64,000 nt of DNA from contig NZ_QCZE01000004.1 in the NCBI RefSeq assembly GCF_003075035.1, forward strand, positions 1 through 64,000, written 5' to 3'. The DNA is from Zobellella maritima (lineage in GTDB: Bacteria > Pseudomonadota > Gammaproteobacteria > Enterobacterales > Aeromonadaceae). Of the stretch, positions 37,861-47,276 are shown piece by piece. Within the stretch, counting starts at the first letter, position 1. Every line of letters starts with the position of its first letter. The notes beneath the pieces are model-generated. The model searched no databases. It had not been told where the DNA came from and saw only the letters and a program-made list of their open reading frames with translations. A program made the position numbers and the translations under genes.

Positions 37861-39855
37861 TCAGGATAACGACTTAATCCTCTTCTCCTGAGCTACCGCC
37901 GGTTGACCGGGTGACTGCAGCCCGGCCTGCTGTGCATCATCGGCCCGCTTGCCCAGCAGGCGCAGGCCGGCGGCCATCGCCAGGGCAGATACCACAATCC
38001 CCAGCCACCAGGGCACCCCGTAGGCCACCGGCAGGATCCCGAACAGGGTGGCAATCACCCCTACAAACAGCGCATAAGGCAGTTGGGTTCGTACATGCTC
38101 CACCAGGCCGCAGCCGGAGGCCATGGCCGCCAACAGGGTGGTTTCCGCCAGCGGCGAGCAGTGATCTCCCCACACTGCACCGGCCAGCACCGCGGCCACC
38201 GAGGCATAGAAGAGGTGCATGGATTCAGGATCACCGGCCAGGCCGTGGTGCTGCAGCACAGCCCAGGCCAGGGGCACCACCAGGGGCATCATGATGCCCA
38301 TCACCCCCCAGGAGGAACCGGTGGCAAAGGCGGTAAAGGCCGACAGCATGAACACGCTCACCGGGATCAGTTCCGGCGCCAGGCTGTCACTCAGCACGCT
38401 GACCAGGTAGTCGCTGGTGTGCAGCGCTTCGTTCACCGACGACAGGGCCCAGGCCATCATCAGTATGGTGATCGGCAGCAGCATGGACTTGACCCCTTCA
38501 AACCAGTAATGGGCGGTCTCATCCATGCTCAGCAGCCGCTGGCCCTGGGTCATCACCAGCGCCACCAGGGTACTCAGCAGCGAGCCCCACATCATGGCGG
38601 TAAAGGAGTCACCATTGCCGAAGACATCGCGCAGGCTGTACTGGGCGGGATGGCCCAGCTCTTCCAGGCCGGTATACCAGATACCGCCCAGGGTAGTCAG
38701 CACCAGCACCGTCATCGGGATGATGGCGTTCAGGGCCCGGTGTGGTATGCCCGGCTTGGCATCGATACTGGCCTCTTCGGCAATCGCCTCCATATCGGTC
38801 AGCTCATCGGCGGCATCGCTGCGTCTTTGCACCGCCTTCACTTCGGCTTTCAGCATGGGGCCAAAATCACGGCCACTGAGGCTTATCATAAACACGAACA
38901 GCAGCGCCAGGATCGGATAGAAGCTGTAGCTGATGGCGTCCAGGAACACCCCGTAGGCGGAGCCGTCAAAGCCGTCGATCTGGCCGATGGCCTCGTCAAT
39001 CAAGCCAACTTGAAAGCCGATCCAGGTGGTAACCAACAGGATGGCCGACACGGGGGCGGCGGTGGAGTCGACGATATAGGCCAGTTTTTCCCGGGAGATA
39101 CGCAGCTTATCGGTAATATTACGCATAGTATTGCCGACGATCAGCGCATTGGCGTAGTCATCGAAGAAGATGGCGGTACCCAGCAGCCCGGTAGTGGTCT
39201 GGGCGCTGCGCCGGCCGCGCACGAAGCGGGTGATATGGTTGGCGATACCAACGGTGCCGCCATTGCGGGAAATAATTCCCACCATGCCGCCGATCAGCAG
39301 GCAAAACAGTACGATCGACATATGCTCAGAATCGCTGGCGGCGTTCAGAACATGCACATTGACCGAGTCCAGCACACTTTGCAGCAATTTTCCGCCGGAC
39401 AGGCCGTAACTCAGCCAGCCACCGGCACAAATGGCGATAAACAGCGCCAGGATCACTTGGCGGAATACCAGGGCCAGCACGATGGCGGTCAGGGCCGGCA
39501 CCACCGACAGCCAGGCGGCAATGCCGACGCTGTCGGCCTCGGCCAGGGTGTCGCCGGCTTCGTTGACCAGTGTCAGGCTAACCGACTCGGCCCGGCTGGT
39601 CAGCTCATCCAGGCTGGCTACGCCGTCTGCAAATGCCAGCGGATAGCGCTTCCCGTCCAGCTGTAGCCAGAGTGGCTCGGTGGCCGCCGGATCATCCCGA
39701 CTGACGGTGACCGAGAACGGCGTGTCCTTCAATACCAGGGGCGGGGCCTCGATGCCGGCCTCGGCCCAGGCCGGGGTCAGCAAGGTGGCGAATGACATCA
39801 GCAGGGCCAGCCACAGGCCCGGCATTTTCATGCTCGTGGATATATATCTTGTCAT
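37861..39855 (-). CDS. NhaC-family antiporter with an N-terminal periplasmic domain
   Basis: 664 aa. A signal-like N-terminus (ending TPAWA) is followed by an 80-residue soluble domain, then about 11-12 TM segments of the NhaC type. Conserved parts include AIFFDDYANALIVG, STAAPVSAILLVTTWIGF, ATGSSWGVMGIMMPL and GDHCSPLAETT. The periplasmic domain is not part of classical NhaC. Start 39855 has GGAAGGACC upstream. It lies about 100 bases downstream of puuA on the same strand, so it may move a polyamine or breakdown product in exchange for Na+ or H+ (inference). Confidence 0.85.
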   Translation of the reverse strand: MTRYISTSMKMPGLWLALLMSFATLLTPAWAEAGIEAPPLVLKDTPFSVTVSRDDPAATEPLWLQLDGKRYPLAFADGVASLDELTSRAESVSLTLVNEAGDTLAEADSVGIAAWLSVVPALTAIVLALVFRQVILALFIAICAGGWLSYGLSGGKLLQSVLDSVNVHVLNAASDSEHMSIVLFCLLIGGMVGIISRNGGTVGIANHITRFVRGRRSAQTTTGLLGTAIFFDDYANALIVGNTMRNITDKLRISREKLAYIVDSTAAPVSAILLVTTWIGFQVGLIDEAIGQIDGFDGSAYGVFLDAISYSFYPILALLFVFMISLSGRDFGPMLKAEVKAVQRRSDAADELTDMEAIAEEASIDAKPGIPHRALNAIIPMTVLVLTTLGGIWYTGLEELGHPAQYSLRDVFGNGDSFTAMMWGSLLSTLVALVMTQGQRLLSMDETAHYWFEGVKSMLLPITILMMAWALSSVNEALHTSDYLVSVLSDSLAPELIPVSVFMLSAFTAFATGSSWGVMGIMMPLVVPLAWAVLQHHGLAGDPESMHLFYASVAAVLAGAVWGDHCSPLAETTLLAAMASGCGLVEHVRTQLPYALFVGVIATLFGILPVAYGVPWWLGIVVSALAMAAGLRLLGKRADDAQQAGLQSPGQPAVAQEKRIKSLS

Positions 39856-39957
39856 TAAAGGTCCTTCCATGGGTTGTCATCATTCATATGGCGATACATA
39901 GCCGGACAACGGAAACCAGATCCGGCATGCACATCATTTATTTATACCGGCCGCAAT

Positions 39958-41331
39958 TTATACCGACCTCAAATACCAATCGAATTCCTGGGGGCTGACA
40001 TGGCGCATAAACAGCAGCCGTTCGCCGTAGCGGTTGGCGTGATACACCCGACAAAACTCCCGGCCCAGATATTCCGGCAGCAACTCGTTGCGCTGCCATT
40101 GTTCCAACGCCTGGATCCAGCTGGACGGCAGGCTGGGCGGATGAGAGGCATAGCCATTGCCCACCACAGGCTCCGGCGGGGTCAGCTGCCGGGTGATGCC
40201 GTAGTGAATGCCGGCCAGGATACTAGCCATCAGCAGATACGGGTTGGCGTCGGCCCCCGCCACCCTGTGCTCAAGCCGCCGGGCCTCGCCGCTGCCGCCG
40301 GGGATACGCACCGCCACGGTACGGTTATCGGCTCCCCAGGTCTGGCTCATGGGTACATAGAAACCCGGCTGGAAGCGGCGATAGCTGTTGGCATTGGGGG
40401 CAAAGACCACCATCGACTCGGGCATCAGCGCCAGGGTGCCGGCGATGGCGTGTCTCAACGTCACACTGCCCAGGGGATCGTCCGCCTCGCCCTTGAATAC
40501 ATTGTTGCCATGCTCATCCAGCAGGCTGACATGAATATGAGTGCCGCTACCCGCCTCCTGGTTATAGGGCTTGGCCATAAAGGTGGCATCCATCTGATGA
40601 CGGGCCGCCACCCCCTTGATCAACCGTTTCAGCAATACCGCCTCATCACAGGCCTGCATGGCATCCGCCCTGTGTTTCAGGTTGATTTCGAACTGGCCGG
40701 GAGCGCATTCGGCAATCGCCGTATCCACCGGCAACTGCTGAACCTGGGCTGCTTCATGGATGGCTTCGATAAAATCGCAGTGGTCATCCAGGTCCGACAA
40801 TGAATACACCTGGCACTGAGTATCCCGTTTGCCGGTGACCGGCGATACCGGCGGCTGCAGCTGTTGCAGCTCGTCTCGTTCCCGATCGACCACATAAAAT
40901 TCGGTTTCCACCGCCACCACAGGGGTCAGCTTCAGCTCGGCGAATCTGTCCAGTACCCGCTGCAGTACATGGCGCGGATCATAGATAAAAGGCTCACCGT
41001 TGTTCTCGTACATGCTCATCAGCACCTGGGCACAGGGCCTGTCTTGCCAAGGGGTGCGACTAAGGGTGCCGGCCACCGGGAAGCACAGTCGGTCGGCTTC
41101 CCCCTGATCCAGTCCCAGCCCGGTCTCTTCTATGGTGTTGCCATTGATGTCCAGAGCGAACAAGGAAGCCGGCAGGCAGATCCCTTCTTCATAGGCCTTG
41201 AGCAGGCTGTCCCGAGGGATCCGCTTACCACGGACCACGCCATTGATATCGCCAATCATCAGATCGATGGAGTTGATGTCCGGATTCTGCTCCAGGAAAA
41301 CCTGGGCTTCGTGCATGCCGGTGATCGCCAT
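39958..41331 (-). CDS. puuA: Gamma-glutamylputrescine synthetase
   Basis: 457 aa, glutamine synthetase fold. It ligates glutamate to putrescine with ATP as the first step of the Puu pathway. Recognisable blocks are EFYVVDRERDE, GQFEINLKHRADAM, QEAGSGTHIHVSLLDEHG, NSYRRFQPGFYVP and RLEHRVAGADANPYL. PuuA is favoured over glutamine synthetase by the neighbouring puuD, puuC and puuR genes. Start 41331 (MAITGMHEAQVF) has AAGGGA upstream. Confidence 0.9.
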   Translation of the reverse strand: MAITGMHEAQVFLEQNPDINSIDLMIGDINGVVRGKRIPRDSLLKAYEEGICLPASLFALDINGNTIEETGLGLDQGEADRLCFPVAGTLSRTPWQDRPCAQVLMSMYENNGEPFIYDPRHVLQRVLDRFAELKLTPVVAVETEFYVVDRERDELQQLQPPVSPVTGKRDTQCQVYSLSDLDDHCDFIEAIHEAAQVQQLPVDTAIAECAPGQFEINLKHRADAMQACDEAVLLKRLIKGVAARHQMDATFMAKPYNQEAGSGTHIHVSLLDEHGNNVFKGEADDPLGSVTLRHAIAGTLALMPESMVVFAPNANSYRRFQPGFYVPMSQTWGADNRTVAVRIPGGSGEARRLEHRVAGADANPYLLMASILAGIHYGITRQLTPPEPVVGNGYASHPPSLPSSWIQALEQWQRNELLPEYLGREFCRVYHANRYGERLLFMRHVSPQEFDWYLRSV

Positions 41332-41380
41332 AAATGCATTCCCTTGTTGTGTTATCTTCAACATATCAAACGTCAATCGT

Positions 41381-41395
41381 TATATTATATTAAAC
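41381..41395. promoter_or_regulatory. AT-rich site resembling a PuuR box
   Basis: TATATTATATTAAACA in the 274-base puuA/puuD divergent region resembles the E. coli PuuR site (AAAATATAATGAACA); TATATTAAACA matches TATAATGAACA at 9 of 11 positions. It also contains a -10-like TATAAT on the minus strand. No strong -35 was found. Operator function is tentative. Confidence 0.3.
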
Positions 41396-41605
41396 ATGCA
41401 AGCACAAGCTGAGATGATAATGCATGGTTAATAAAACATAACACAACTGTACTTGCGTCACATTATTCAGCCTTTCTCCGGCTTTTTAGCGATGAACGCT
41501 TTGTATTCCATTAACACTTATGCTCTCCTTTGACGGTAATTGATTGTCGGCGGACAACAAGATACGTTGATTATAAGCAAACAGCGATATTATTCGGGTG
41601 ACAGC

Positions 41606-42367
41606 ATGGATAGAATTACACAACGCCCTCTAGTCGGCGTGACCGCCTGCCAGCGGACCATTGAAGGCCACGGATGCCATATGGTGGTCAATAAATACAT
41701 AACAGCCCTGATCGAGGCAGCCGGTGTCAGTCCGGTACTGCTGCCGGCGCTGGAAGCCGGCATTCCGGACGGGGTACTGGCCCGGCTGGATGGCATCTGC
41801 CTGACCGGCAGCTACAGCAATGTCGAGCCTCATCACTACGGCCAACCTCCGCTCCCGGAAGACTGCCGCCACGATCCAGCCCGGGACGGCTCCGCCTTTT
41901 CGCTGATCCGTCAGGCCCGAGCGCTTAACCTGCCGATGCTGGGCATCTGCCGGGGCTTTCAGGAAATGAATGTGGCCTATGGCGGTACCCTGCACCACCA
42001 GCTGCAGGACAGGCCGGAGATGCTCGATCACCGGGAACCGGATGGCGACGACACCAACGGACATTACCATCCGGCCCATGACATCAGCCTGAATCCCCTG
42101 GGATTACTGGCGCGGATCAGTGACCTGCAAGTCAGCAAGGTGAATTCATTGCATCAGCAGGGCATAAACCACCTGGGTCAGGGACTGACAGCCGATGCCA
42201 CTGCCCCGGATGGACTGATCGAGGCCATCAGTGATCCATCCCTGGCGTTTGCCCTCGGCGTGCAATGGCACCCGGAATGGCAGACCCCGCAGCACCCACT
42301 TTATCAGGCTATTTTTACAGCATTCGGTGAGGCATGTGCCCGACACCAGCATCGGTTTAACGCCTGA
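41606..42367 (+). CDS. puuD: Gamma-glutamyl-GABA hydrolase
   Basis: 253 aa (E. coli PuuD 254), class I glutamine amidotransferase fold. It frees GABA from gamma-glutamyl-GABA. The nucleophile is Cys115 in LGICRGFQEMNV and the His/Glu pair is in GVQWHPEWQ. Start 41606 (MDRITQRPLVG) matches the family; the earlier ATG at 41540 lies in the promoter region. It begins the plus-strand run puuD-spuC-puuC. Confidence 0.93.
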   Translation: MDRITQRPLVGVTACQRTIEGHGCHMVVNKYITALIEAAGVSPVLLPALEAGIPDGVLARLDGICLTGSYSNVEPHHYGQPPLPEDCRHDPARDGSAFSLIRQARALNLPMLGICRGFQEMNVAYGGTLHHQLQDRPEMLDHREPDGDDTNGHYHPAHDISLNPLGLLARISDLQVSKVNSLHQQGINHLGQGLTADATAPDGLIEAISDPSLAFALGVQWHPEWQTPQHPLYQAIFTAFGEACARHQHRFNA

Positions 42368-42398
42368 ACAGGCATTTGAAATAAATAAGGAAGGCATT

Positions 42399-43763
42399 AT
42401 GAGCACCTACAACACCAGCGAATTGCGCCGCGAAGACAGCCTGCACCACCTGCATCCGTTCACCGACACCAAGGAGCTGAACGAGCAAGGCTGCCGCATC
42501 ATCACCAAGGCAGACGGCATCTATATCTACGACGCCGACGGTCACAAAATCCTCGACGCCATGGCCGGCCTGTGGTGCGTCAATATCGGCTATGGCCGTC
42601 AGGAACTGATCGACGCCGCCACCACACAGATGCAGGAACTGCCCTATTACAACAATTTCTTCAAGACCGCCCACCCACCGGCGATCAAACTGGCGAAAAA
42701 GCTTACCGAGCTGGCACCGGACCACATCAACCATGTGTTTTTCACCGGCTCCGGTTCCGAGTCCAACGATACCGTGGTACGCATGGTCCGCCGCTACTGG
42801 CAACTGCAGGGCAAGCCAGAAAAAACCGTGATAATCGGTCGCCAGAATGGCTATCACGGCTCAACCGTCGCCGGTGCCAGCCTGGGCGGCATGGCCCCCA
42901 TGCACCAGCAGGGCGGCCCCATGCTGCCCGATATAGAACATATCGCCCAGCCCTACTGGTTCGGTGAAGGCCGGGAAATGGATCCGCAGGAATTCGGCCT
43001 GCTGGCGGCCAGCTCCCTAGAAAAAAAGATTCAGCAACTAGGAGTCGAACGGGTCGCAGCCTTTATCGCCGAACCGGTGCAGGGAGCCGGTGGGGTAATT
43101 ATTCCGCCCGCCAGCTACTGGCCGGAAATCCAGCGCATCTGTGACAAGTACGGCATCCTGCTGATCGCCGACGAAGTCATCTGCGGTTTCGGACGGCTGG
43201 GTCAGTGGTTCGGCAGCCAGCATTTCAACATCAAGCCCGACCTGATGCCAATCGCCAAGGGGCTGTCTTCCGGTTACCTGCCCATCGGCGGCGTGCTGGT
43301 CGGCGACCGGGTTGCCGACCTGCTGATCGACGAAGGCGGCGAGTTCTATCACGGCTTTACCTACTCGGGTCATCCCAGCTGCGCCGCGGTGGCCCTGCGT
43401 AATATCGAGCTGCTGGAACAAGAACAGGTGCTGGAGCATGTACGTGATGTCGCCGCCCCCTATTTTGCCGAACGCTGGGCGGAGCTGGCCAGCCACCCGC
43501 TGGTCGGAGAAGCCCGCTCTCTGGGCCTGCTCGGCGCCCTGGAGCTGGTAGCCGACAAGGTAACCCTGTCCCGCTTCGAGCCAGGGATCGGTGGACTGTG
43601 CCGGGATATCTGCTTTGAAACCGGCATCGTAATGCGCTCGGTAGGTGAAACCATGGTGGTCTCGCCACCTCTGGTGATCACCAAGGAAGAAATCGATCAG
43701 CTGATCGGCCTGGCCCGCGCCAGCCTGGATGCCACCGCCCAGCGCCTGGGCATTGCCCTCTGA
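42399..43763 (+). CDS. spuC: Putrescine:pyruvate aminotransferase (SpuC type)
   Basis: 454 aa, class-III PLP aminotransferase with close similarity to Pseudomonas SpuC: HLHPFTDTKELNEQG, AMAGLWCVNIGYG, VFFTGSGSESNDTVVRMV and IADEVICGFGRLGQWFG. The PLP lysine is Lys287 in PIAKGLSSGYLP. SpuC makes 4-aminobutanal from putrescine without glutamylation. Gamma-glutamylputrescine or a related polyamine is an alternative substrate. Start 42399 has AAGGAAGG upstream. Confidence 0.9.
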   Translation: MSTYNTSELRREDSLHHLHPFTDTKELNEQGCRIITKADGIYIYDADGHKILDAMAGLWCVNIGYGRQELIDAATTQMQELPYYNNFFKTAHPPAIKLAKKLTELAPDHINHVFFTGSGSESNDTVVRMVRRYWQLQGKPEKTVIIGRQNGYHGSTVAGASLGGMAPMHQQGGPMLPDIEHIAQPYWFGEGREMDPQEFGLLAASSLEKKIQQLGVERVAAFIAEPVQGAGGVIIPPASYWPEIQRICDKYGILLIADEVICGFGRLGQWFGSQHFNIKPDLMPIAKGLSSGYLPIGGVLVGDRVADLLIDEGGEFYHGFTYSGHPSCAAVALRNIELLEQEQVLEHVRDVAAPYFAERWAELASHPLVGEARSLGLLGALELVADKVTLSRFEPGIGGLCRDICFETGIVMRSVGETMVVSPPLVITKEEIDQLIGLARASLDATAQRLGIAL

Positions 43764-43773
43764 GGAGCCGAAC

Positions 43774-45276
43774 ATGAGTCAATTGACACGGGCCGACTGG
43801 CAGGCCATGAGTGAGCGGATACAACTGGAAGGTCGGGCCTTTATCAACGGCAAGTATGTGTCCGCTGTGAGCGGAGACACCTTCGCCAGTATCAATCCGG
43901 CCAACGGCATGCCGCTGGCCCTGATTGCCGGCTGTGACGAGCAGGATGCGGCACTGGCGGTGGCCCATGCCAGAGACGCCTTCCGCCAGGGGGCCTGGTC
44001 CCGCCTCGCCCCCGCCGAGCGAAAGCGCACCCTGCTTAAACTAGTGCGCTTGATGGAACAACACAAGGAAGAGCTGGCGCTGCTGGAAACCCTGGATATG
44101 GGCAAGCCGATCAGCGACAGCCTGCACGTGGACCTGCCCAGCGCCATCAACTGCATCGGCTGGAATGCCGAGGCCATCGACAAGGTCTATGGCGAGGTAG
44201 CCCCCACCGGTCAGCACAGCCTGGGGCTGGTCACCCGAGAACCACTGGGGGTGGTTGCCGCCATTGTGCCCTGGAACTTTCCGCTGATGATGTCCTGCTG
44301 GAAAATAGCCCCGGCCCTGGCAGCCGGTAATTCGGTGATCCTCAAACCCTCGGAGAAGTCGCCGCTCAGTGCCATTCGTCTGGCGGCGCTGGCCAGGGAA
44401 GCAGGTATTCCCGACGGCGTATTCCAGGTGCTGCCCGGTTTCGGCCATACGGTGGGCAAGGCGCTGGCACTGCACAACGAGGTCGATTGCCTGGCCTTCA
44501 CCGGTTCCACCCGGGTCGGCAAGCAGCTGACCCAGTATGCGGGCCAGTCCAATCTGAAACGCACCTTTATGGAATGCGGCGGCAAGAGCGCCAACATCGT
44601 TTGCGCCGATGCGGGCGACCTGGACACCATCGCCCGGGAGGCGGCGATGGCCATCTATTTCAACCAGGGTGAGGTCTGCATCGCCGGATCCCGCCTGCTG
44701 GTAGAAAACAGCATCAAAGACGAACTGATCGAGCGCATCATTGCCTATGCCGAGCAGCTGCAACCCGGTGATCCACTCGATCCGGCCACCCGCATGGGCG
44801 CCATTGTCGACGCCGCCCAGCTGGATACCATCTGCGGCTATGTCGCCAGGGGGGTGGACGAAGGAGCCCGCCTGCGTATGGGAGGCGAGCCGGTGCTGAC
44901 CGACAGCGGCGGCCACTACTTCCCCCCGACTCTGTTCGACCAGGTCAACAACCGGCACACCATCGCCCGGGAAGAAATTTTCGGCCCGGTGCTGTCGGTG
45001 ATCGGCTTCGACACCCTGGACGAGGCCATCGAGATCGCCAACGATTCCCCCTATGGCCTGGCCGCTGCGGTCTGGACCAAGGATCTGGACAAGGCGCTGA
45101 TCGCCTCCCGTCGGCTGGAATCCGGGCAGGTCTATGTCAACAACTACGCAGGCGGCGACATGACGGTGCCCTTCGGCGGTGTCAAACAGTCGGGCAACGG
45201 CCGGGACAAATCGCTGCACTCGCTGAGCGAATATTCCCAGCTGAAGACCACCTGGATAGCCCTGCACGGAAACTGA
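43774..45276 (+). CDS. puuC: Gamma-glutamyl-gamma-aminobutyraldehyde dehydrogenase
   Basis: 500 aa NAD(P)-dependent aldehyde dehydrogenase. The catalytic Cys302 is in NQGEVCIAGSR, the general base Glu267 in FMECGGKSAN, and the cofactor region contains PWNFPLMMSCWKIAPALAAG. It is closest to PuuC (formerly AldH), which oxidises gamma-glutamyl aminobutyraldehyde or aminobutyraldehyde. It starts 10 bases after spuC, so the two are co-transcribed. Confidence 0.92.
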   Translation: MSQLTRADWQAMSERIQLEGRAFINGKYVSAVSGDTFASINPANGMPLALIAGCDEQDAALAVAHARDAFRQGAWSRLAPAERKRTLLKLVRLMEQHKEELALLETLDMGKPISDSLHVDLPSAINCIGWNAEAIDKVYGEVAPTGQHSLGLVTREPLGVVAAIVPWNFPLMMSCWKIAPALAAGNSVILKPSEKSPLSAIRLAALAREAGIPDGVFQVLPGFGHTVGKALALHNEVDCLAFTGSTRVGKQLTQYAGQSNLKRTFMECGGKSANIVCADAGDLDTIAREAAMAIYFNQGEVCIAGSRLLVENSIKDELIERIIAYAEQLQPGDPLDPATRMGAIVDAAQLDTICGYVARGVDEGARLRMGGEPVLTDSGGHYFPPTLFDQVNNRHTIAREEIFGPVLSVIGFDTLDEAIEIANDSPYGLAAAVWTKDLDKALIASRRLESGQVYVNNYAGGDMTVPFGGVKQSGNGRDKSLHSLSEYSQLKTTWIALHGN

Positions 45277-45295
45277 GGCTTCCCTTAAAAGCAGA

Positions 45296-45314
45296 GGGCT
45301 CCATGATGGAGCCC
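45296..45314. other. Hairpin downstream of puuC
   Basis: GGGCTCCA and TGGAGCCC form an 8-bp stem with a 3-base loop 20 bases past the puuC stop. No T-run follows. The sequence shares CTTGGGGCTCC (minus strand) with the dispersed repeats at 55 kb. Between this and the next hairpin, 45315-45500, no gene is evident. Confidence 0.5.
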
Positions 45315-45500
45315 CAAGCTTGATGGCCAGGTGTCTGCCATGCCCGTAGAAGTCGGCCAACGCCTGCCGCATCAGAGGCGGCTCCCCAAGCGTCCGCTGC
45401 ACATAAGGCTGGTAATAACGTCCCGGCCGGCTGCTTAGGGTTGATGATGGAGCTCCTGAAGCGCTCCTGGCGGGTACAAAGACAAGGTTTACAATACAAC

Positions 45501-45522
45501 GAGGGCGCCGAAAGGCGCCCTC
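45501..45522. terminator. Hairpin between convergent puuC and puuR
   Basis: GAGGGCGCC and GGCGCCCTC make a 9-bp stem with a GAAA loop, 30 bases past the puuR stop on the minus strand. The tail CGTTGTATTGT is only weakly U-rich. It is placed to serve both convergent transcripts. Confidence 0.65.
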
Positions 45523-45551
45523 GCATTGACAACAACGTCCGCTATTTGTCT

Positions 45552-46124
45552 TTAAAAATGCTTGGCGGGCGTCGAGCAGCTGACCACCCGGCAAGGCTTA
45601 TCGCTGTTGTTGCGGAACCGGTGGGGCTGAGTAGTAGAGAAGTAGTAGCTATCCCCTTCCTTCAGCACCCTCACCTGGGCACCGACAATCACTTCCACCT
45701 CGCCTTCGATCACCACCCCGGCCTCTTCTCCGCGATAGGCCATCATGTCGTGGCCGGTATCTGCCCCGGGCGGGTAGGTCTCGATAATAAACGACATGGC
45801 GCGGTTCTTGCGGTTATAGCCCACCAGTTTCAGGGACAGGTTATCGGAGCCCACATCCTGCAGCTCCTCCGCCGTATAGAAAATCTGATCGGTATTCTGC
45901 AGATCCAGAGTAAAAAACTCGCCCACCGTAATCGGGATACCATCGAGGATTTTCTTCAGGGAACTGACCGAGGGGCTGACCTTGCCCTGTTCGATCAGCG
46001 ACAGGCTGGAGTGGGTTACGCCGGTGCGTTTCGCCAGCTCCCGCTGGGAGATATTGCGCATGGTACGCACGGCCTTTAGGCGAACACCTACATCGTTGGA
46101 CAGATCCTGAACGTCAGCAGCCAT
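45552..46124 (-). CDS. puuR: XRE/cupin transcriptional regulator PuuR
   Basis: 190 aa (E. coli PuuR 185). Residues of about 12-67 form the helix-turn-helix (SQRELAKRTGVTHSSLSLIE) and the C-terminal half is a cupin (GEEAGVVIEGEVEVIVG and the YYFSTTQPHRFRN segment). PuuR represses putrescine-utilisation genes and is released by putrescine. It lies convergent to puuC at the end of the putrescine region. Start 46124 matches the family. Confidence 0.93.
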   Translation of the reverse strand: MAADVQDLSNDVGVRLKAVRTMRNISQRELAKRTGVTHSSLSLIEQGKVSPSVSSLKKILDGIPITVGEFFTLDLQNTDQIFYTAEELQDVGSDNLSLKLVGYNRKNRAMSFIIETYPPGADTGHDMMAYRGEEAGVVIEGEVEVIVGAQVRVLKEGDSYYFSTTQPHRFRNNSDKPCRVVSCSTPAKHF

Positions 46125-46298
46125 AGCACCACACAAGTTTAAAGAAGGGAAAGGAACCAAAAATCTGCAGGCATTCTACAAGAACCGCCGAGAGACTGTA
46201 AATTACTAATAAAATGAAAGGAAAACCGCCGGATACTGCTGTTACACTCCAGCTGATCCGGCCCTTGGCCAACCTGAATCGAACACGGTACAGATCCC

Positions 46299-46649
46299 AT
46301 GACCCTGTTGACAACACTGCTGGCCGGCTTGCCCTTTCTACTCGGCCTGTTGTACGGCTGGTACCTGCAACACTGGTGGCCGCTGCTCGCCTATGGCGCC
46401 ATGAGCGTTGCCAGTTTTGCCGCCTACGGTCTGGACAAGCACAGGGCCCGCCAGGCGCAATGGCGGCTCCCGGAAAATCTGCTGCACCTGCTGGATCTGG
46501 CAGGTGGCTGGCCCGGCGGCCTGCTGGCCCAGCGCAGGTTTCGGCACAAGACCCGAAAAACCCGTTTTCAACTGCTGTTCTGGTGCATCGTATTGTTGCA
46601 CCTGGCCCTGTGGTTAGGCTGGCTGCCGGCCTGGCTGAGGTTGCGATGA
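46299..46649 (+). CDS. DUF1294 membrane protein
   Basis: 116 aa with about three TM segments (residues 2-18, 27-45 and 88-110). The family marker AAYGLDKHRARQAQWRLPE is followed by HLLDLAGGWPGGLLAQRRFRHK. The role of DUF1294 is unknown. It is divergent from puuR and followed 50 bases later by a LOG-family gene. Confidence 0.88.
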   Translation: MTLLTTLLAGLPFLLGLLYGWYLQHWWPLLAYGAMSVASFAAYGLDKHRARQAQWRLPENLLHLLDLAGGWPGGLLAQRRFRHKTRKTRFQLLFWCIVLLHLALWLGWLPAWLRLR

Positions 46650-46699
46650 AGATACTCACCGACAGCGGGTCAGGGCCACCAACCAGGAAGCAAGCATAA

Positions 46700-47275
46700 A
46701 TGAGCATCAACAGAGTGTGTGTCTATTGTGGCTCCAGCCTGGGCAATGATCCCCGCTATCGGCAACAGGCCCGGGCCCTGGGTGAGGAAATCGGCCGGTC
46801 CGGCCTCGAACTGGTATACGGCGGCAGCTCGGTCGGGCTGATGGGCATATTGGCCGACAGCGCACTGGCGGCCGGCGGACGGGTACATGGGGTCATGCCG
46901 GAAAGCCTGGCCCGGGCCGAAATCAGCCACACCCGGCTGACCCAACTGGATGTGGTAGCCGATATGCATGCCCGCAAGGCACGGATGGCCAGCCTGGGGG
47001 ATGCATTTATCGCCATGCCCGGCGGTTTCGGCACCTTCGAAGAGCTGTTCGAGATCCTGACCTGGGCCCAGCTCGGCCACCACAACAAGCCGGTAGGGCT
47101 GCTGAATGTGAACCGCTTCTTCGATCCCCTGCTGGCGCTGATCGACCACGCCATCGGCCAAGGGTTTATCAAGGCCGATTACCGGGGTCTGCTGGTGGTG
47201 GCCGAACAGCCGAAGCCATTGCTGGCCCAACTCGACTCGGCGCCACGCAATATCAGGCCCAAGTGGGTGAAATAA
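46700..47275 (+). CDS. LOG-family nucleoside-monophosphate phosphoribohydrolase
   Basis: 191 aa. The family motif PGGFGTFEELFE is present near residue 112, preceded by MHARKARMA. Proteins of this family (TIGR00730) hydrolyse cytokinin-like or AMP-type nucleotides to base and ribose phosphate. The bacterial role is unclear. It ends one base before the convergent DUF2960-like gene. Confidence 0.9.
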   Translation: MSINRVCVYCGSSLGNDPRYRQQARALGEEIGRSGLELVYGGSSVGLMGILADSALAAGGRVHGVMPESLARAEISHTRLTQLDVVADMHARKARMASLGDAFIAMPGGFGTFEELFEILTWAQLGHHNKPVGLLNVNRFFDPLLALIDHAIGQGFIKADYRGLLVVAEQPKPLLAQLDSAPRNIRPKWVK

Positions 47276-47276
47276 C

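Noticed and set aside
38083-39666. 527-codon plus-strand frame opposite the NhaC-like gene
   Set aside because: Gly/His/Gln-rich antisense translation with no hydrophobic or catalytic pattern; the minus-strand gene has TM helices and family motifs.
44041-45594. 517-codon minus-strand frame opposite puuC and the puuC-puuR gap
   Set aside because: Mostly antisense to puuC. The part in the gap (about 45300-45430) looked briefly protein-like, but it contains the GGGCTCC hairpin and has no start signal or recognised domain.
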